This document shows, one piece after another, positions 5,627 to 7,752 of a stretch of 7,752 nt of DNA. The notes beneath the pieces were generated by a model. That model was not told where the DNA came from. It was given only the letters and a program-made list of their open reading frames with translations, and made no database searches. Origin of the DNA: Dehalococcoidia bacterium (GTDB lineage: Bacteria > Chloroflexota > Dehalococcoidia > Dehalococcoidales > UBA5760); NCBI GenBank assembly GCA_011176655.1, contig DUEB01000042.1, forward strand, positions 1 to 7,752, in the 5' to 3' direction. Position 1 is the stretch's first letter; every line of letters begins with the position of its first letter. The translations under genes were made by a program, and so were the position numbers.

Positions 5627-7279
5627 CTAGTAGTAGTAGGCTCGCCGTTTACCCAGGTAGTAGCCGAAGAAGACGGCTCCGATGACACCCAACCCCCACC
5701 AGAGGTGGATAATCCAGTCCGGCCAGTTGAAGCCGACCGAGAACTCACCCAGGGTCCAGCCACTTTCGTTACCGGCACCATCCACGGCCCGTACCCGCCA
5801 GTAGTAGGGTTCCTCCTCAGACCTGGACTCCAGGGCTTCCTCGGCGGTCAGGGTGTACTCTGATTCGGTAAGTCCCAACACCTCCACCACCATGGAAGAC
5901 GCCGTGAACTCGTCGCTGGTAGCCACCTGAAGCTCATAGGTCACCCCGCTTAAGTCGGTGACATCCTCCCAGTCAAAGAAGGTTTTTGCCCCTGCCTTGA
6001 CCCCCATCTCCGGCAGCAGCGGCTCGGGTATCTCGGGTGCCTGCCTCTCCATATAGAAGGCAAGCTGGAGGGAATTGGTGCCGTCGCTGGCGGTTATGGT
6101 GTGCGCCCCACCTTCGCTCTCGGGAATCTCGAAGGTAGCCGAGAAATCCCCCTCGGCATCGCTCTCGGGCATAGCGACTACCTGGGGCTCGCTGGTATAG
6201 GTGATGGTTACAGTTGAGTTAGCATTAAAGCCGACACCGCTCACGGTAATCTCCTGCCCGACATGGCCGGGCGACGCCGAGGTGGTAATCGGGCTAACAC
6301 TGGCCTCAATACCTATTTCAACTATGAAACTACCCTCATCATCGTTACCGTCGTCGTCCTCAGCCACCAGGTCATAGGTGCCCTCGGCCATTTCGGGCAC
6401 CGTGAAGCTGATGGTGAAGTCGCCATCATCATCAGTCTCTCCGGTAGCCACCGACGCCGTGCCCAGGATGATATCAACATCCACCTCATCGCCGTAACCG
6501 GTGCCGGTAACGGTAACCGTACCACCCGGCGGCGCCTGAAGAGGCGTGAAGCTCATCTCCGGCTCCACGGTAAAGGTCTCCTCAACCTCGGTGAGGGTCT
6601 CATCCTTGATGGTGACGGTGTGGTCGCCGGCGATGCTCGATGGAATGATAATGGTGCAGTCAAAATCACCGCTGCCGTCGGTATCTTTATCACCTTCGAT
6701 ATCTATGCTAGAGGAGCCATCATACTCGATGGTGATGTCTTCACTCTCCGCGAAGCCCTCACCGCTGATTTCCACTATGGTGCCCACGGGGCCGCTATCG
6801 GGGTCAAAGTCGGTAATCTCACCGGCGGCTATGGTGAACTCAGCCACCGCCTTAATATCTTCATCTTCAAAATAGGTTACACAGACATAATAGGTGCCGC
6901 CGCGCACGTCCTCGTCGGGGCTGCCGTCAGTGAGCTCGGCGGGCACCCGGAAACGGGCTTCGAACTCACCGTCGGTGTCAACCTGAACCTCCTCTTCCAC
7001 CAGCTCGTAGACAGTGACCTCTTCAGTCATGTCATCGCCGATGCCGGCTTCATCGGAGGTGAAGTAGATATCAAGGTAGCGGTAAAACGGCGGGTCGGCG
7101 CCCGGGTCGCTGGGGGGCCAGTTCTCGCCCGTAATATCGATGTACTCCCCGATTTCGCCCTCATCCTTCTCCAGGTCAATCTCCCGGGCTGCCAGCGCCG
7201 AGGAAGCCGGGACAAGTGCCACTAACAGCGACAGGACAACGCAAGTCGCTAACATTCGGAATAACTTTGCACGCTTCAC
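5627..7279 (-). CDS. Secreted, membrane-anchored surface protein with IPT/TIG-like repeats
   Basis: A 550-aa highly acidic exported protein. A Sec signal peptide (1 to about 31) has basic KRAKLFR, a hydrophobic core and an SSALAA cleavage region. Four Ig-like repeats follow. Each opens with a G-x-x-(V/I)-x-(V/I)-(T/S)-G-x-(G/N)-(F/Y/W) strand (about 41-54, 163-176, 249-262, 338-351). Each later has a D-rich turn with G-(D/E)-F leading to a Pro-ending strand (VDTDGEFEARFRVP, 100-113; similar at 198-213, 281-295, 372-386). An FN3-like module (about 414-515) ends in YYWRVRAVDGAGNESGW. A C-terminal transmembrane helix (about 524-543) and KRRAYYY finish the protein. The Asp-rich turns could bind Ca2+. 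Start GTG at 7279 follows AGGAGGTGA. Probable role: cell-envelope structural or adhesion protein. A paralog lies directly upstream. Confidence 0.85.
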   Translation of the reverse strand: MKRAKLFRMLATCVVLSLLVALVPASSALAAREIDLEKDEGEIGEYIDITGENWPPSDPGADPPFYRYLDIYFTSDEAGIGDDMTEEVTVYELVEEEVQVDTDGEFEARFRVPAELTDGSPDEDVRGGTYYVCVTYFEDEDIKAVAEFTIAAGEITDFDPDSGPVGTIVEISGEGFAESEDITIEYDGSSSIDIEGDKDTDGSGDFDCTIIIPSSIAGDHTVTIKDETLTEVEETFTVEPEMSFTPLQAPPGGTVTVTGTGYGDEVDVDIILGTASVATGETDDDGDFTISFTVPEMAEGTYDLVAEDDDGNDDEGSFIVEIGIEASVSPITTSASPGHVGQEITVSGVGFNANSTVTITYTSEPQVVAMPESDAEGDFSATFEIPESEGGAHTITASDGTNSLQLAFYMERQAPEIPEPLLPEMGVKAGAKTFFDWEDVTDLSGVTYELQVATSDEFTASSMVVEVLGLTESEYTLTAEEALESRSEEEPYYWRVRAVDGAGNESGWTLGEFSVGFNWPDWIIHLWWGLGVIGAVFFGYYLGKRRAYYY

Positions 7280-7286
7280 CAGAAAC

Positions 7287-7295
7287 TCACCTCCT
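7287..7295 (-). promoter_or_regulatory. Ribosome binding site of the surface-protein gene
   Basis: The minus strand reads AGGAGGTGA, matching the 16S anti-Shine-Dalgarno over nine bases, 7 nt before the GTG at 7279-7277. It fixes the GTG start and predicts efficient translation. Confidence 0.75.
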
Positions 7296-7317
7296 GTATT
7301 TACTTATATCATTTTTT

Positions 7318-7348
7318 ATTATAACGCTAAAATCCTAAGGAAGTTAGG
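7318..7348 (-). promoter_or_regulatory. Candidate promoter and inverted repeat ahead of the surface-protein gene
   Basis: A perfect TATAAT is present on the minus strand (7323-7318). The -35 region is weak (CTAACT at 7347-7342 with an 18-nt spacer). An inverted repeat CCTAA-N5-TTAGG (7348-7334) covers that -35 position and could be an operator. The -10 box is clear; the rest is tentative. Confidence 0.35.
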
Positions 7349-7402
7349 TTGGTTAAACAAGATGCACGATATTGCCACCTCCTCCAACTTGCTCCACACA
7401 TT

Positions 7403-7512
7403 ATAAAATAAGCCCAGACATCTTGTAAAAGAATCTTCATAAAATAGTCCAGAGACGTCTTTCTAAAAACCCTTTATAAAGTAGTCTCTAGACGTCTTCT
7501 TAAAAACCTCTT
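7403..7512. repeat. Three contiguous imperfect 36-37 bp repeats with palindromic AGACGTCT cores
   Basis: Units run 7403-7438, 7439-7475 and 7476-7512. Each begins ATAAA(A/G)TA on the plus strand, has a central AGAC(G/A)TCT, and in the last two ends with TAAAAACC plus pyrimidines. Units 2 and 3 differ at about 8 of 37 positions. Unit 1 is more diverged, with AGACATCT. The array fills the space between the stop of the upstream paralog and the promoter region of the complete surface-protein gene. There are no spacers, so it is not CRISPR. Possible roles are repeated binding sites for a dimeric regulator or transcript processing/termination structure. Confidence 0.75.
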
Positions 7513-7514
7513 AG

Positions 7515-7752
7515 CTACGCCCGCTTCGCATAAGCCGTCCTCCGCCCCAGCCAGAAACCGAGGAAACAAGCCCCGGCGATACCGAGCCCGATGAGCACCT
7601 TCTTCGCCGTTTCGGGCAGGGTGAACCGGGAGCCGACATAGAACGAGCCCGCCTCCGACCACTCACCTTCGTTGGCGGCGCCATCCACCGCCTTCACCCG
7701 CCAGTAATGCGGGGCTTCCTTGCTGCTCGGCTCAAGCTCTTCCTCCTCGGTA
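7515..7752 (-). CDS. Paralogous surface protein, C-terminal part (cut by window edge)
   Basis: The 78 terminal codons of a gene entering from the right edge. The peptide shows an FN3-like end HYWRVKAVDGAANEGEW, then a short spacer with LPETAKK, one transmembrane helix (VLIGLGIAGACFLGFWLG) and a basic tail RRTAYAKRA. It aligns along its whole visible length with the C-terminus of the neighbouring 550-aa protein (YYWRVRAVDGAGNESGW, then GVIGAVFFGYYLGKRRAYYY), so the two are tandem paralogs. The upstream domains are outside the window but are likely Ig-like repeats. LPETA resembles an LPxTG sortase motif in form. The neighbour has no such motif and the hydrophobic helix itself is the shared element, so a simple membrane anchor is more likely. 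The stop is TAG, 2 bp from the repeat array. Confidence 0.78.
   Translation of the reverse strand, partial: TEEEELEPSSKEAPHYWRVKAVDGAANEGEWSEAGSFYVGSRFTLPETAKKVLIGLGIAGACFLGFWLGRRTAYAKRA

Noticed and set aside
6263..7225. Plus-strand 320-codon open frame opposite the surface-protein gene
   Set aside because: It lies wholly inside the well-supported 550-aa gene, mirrors its repetitive Asp/Gly/Thr codons, and has no recognisable domain or ribosome binding site.
7403..7512. CRISPR array
   Set aside because: The three units are contiguous with no spacers, are imperfect, and no cas gene is in view.
7590..7640. LPETA as a sortase LPxTG anchor in the partial paralog
   Set aside because: The complete paralog has no matching motif, the Gly is Ala, and the shared element is the hydrophobic helix; a sortase role is not supported.

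Overview
The window looks like a chromosomal segment from a moderately GC-rich bacterium. The gene set (bacterial type A RNase P RNA, an S41 lipoprotein protease, a DUF164 zinc-ribbon protein beside RNase HI, large acidic surface proteins with a single C-terminal membrane anchor) and the frequent GTG/TTG starts would fit Chloroflexota, perhaps class Dehalococcoidia. That placement is inference from gene style only. There is no 16S gene or other decisive marker here.

Layout from left to right. (1) Positions 1-1840, minus strand, read right to left: a predicted lipoprotein C-terminal processing protease (S41), a small cupin protein, and the N-terminus of a zincin-like metallopeptidase that runs off the left edge. 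The gaps are 29 and 68 nt, so the three are probably co-transcribed. (2) Positions 1958-3560, minus strand, an RNA-metabolism block: a coiled-coil zinc-ribbon protein, RNase HI, then rnpB (RNase P RNA) with a clear sigma70-type promoter of its own. (3) Positions about 3677-5611, the only plus-strand genes: a 55-aa basic ORF, a small-terminase-like protein and a large terminase subunit with its ATPase and nuclease motifs present. They overlap one another and have no portal, protease or capsid genes beside them, so they look like an orphan phage-packaging cassette set among chromosomal genes. (4) Positions 5627-7752, minus strand: two tandem paralogous cell-surface proteins. The first is complete, with a signal peptide, four IPT/TIG-like repeats, an FN3-like domain and a C-terminal membrane anchor. 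The second is present only as its C-terminus, cut by the right edge. Between them lie three contiguous imperfect 36-37 bp repeats, two of which carry the palindrome AGACGTCT.

The best candidates for something new are the orphan terminase cassette, the shared glycine-rich C-terminal tail of the surface paralogs with the repeat array between them, and the RNase P RNA whose L15 loop seems to lack the usual GGU motif.
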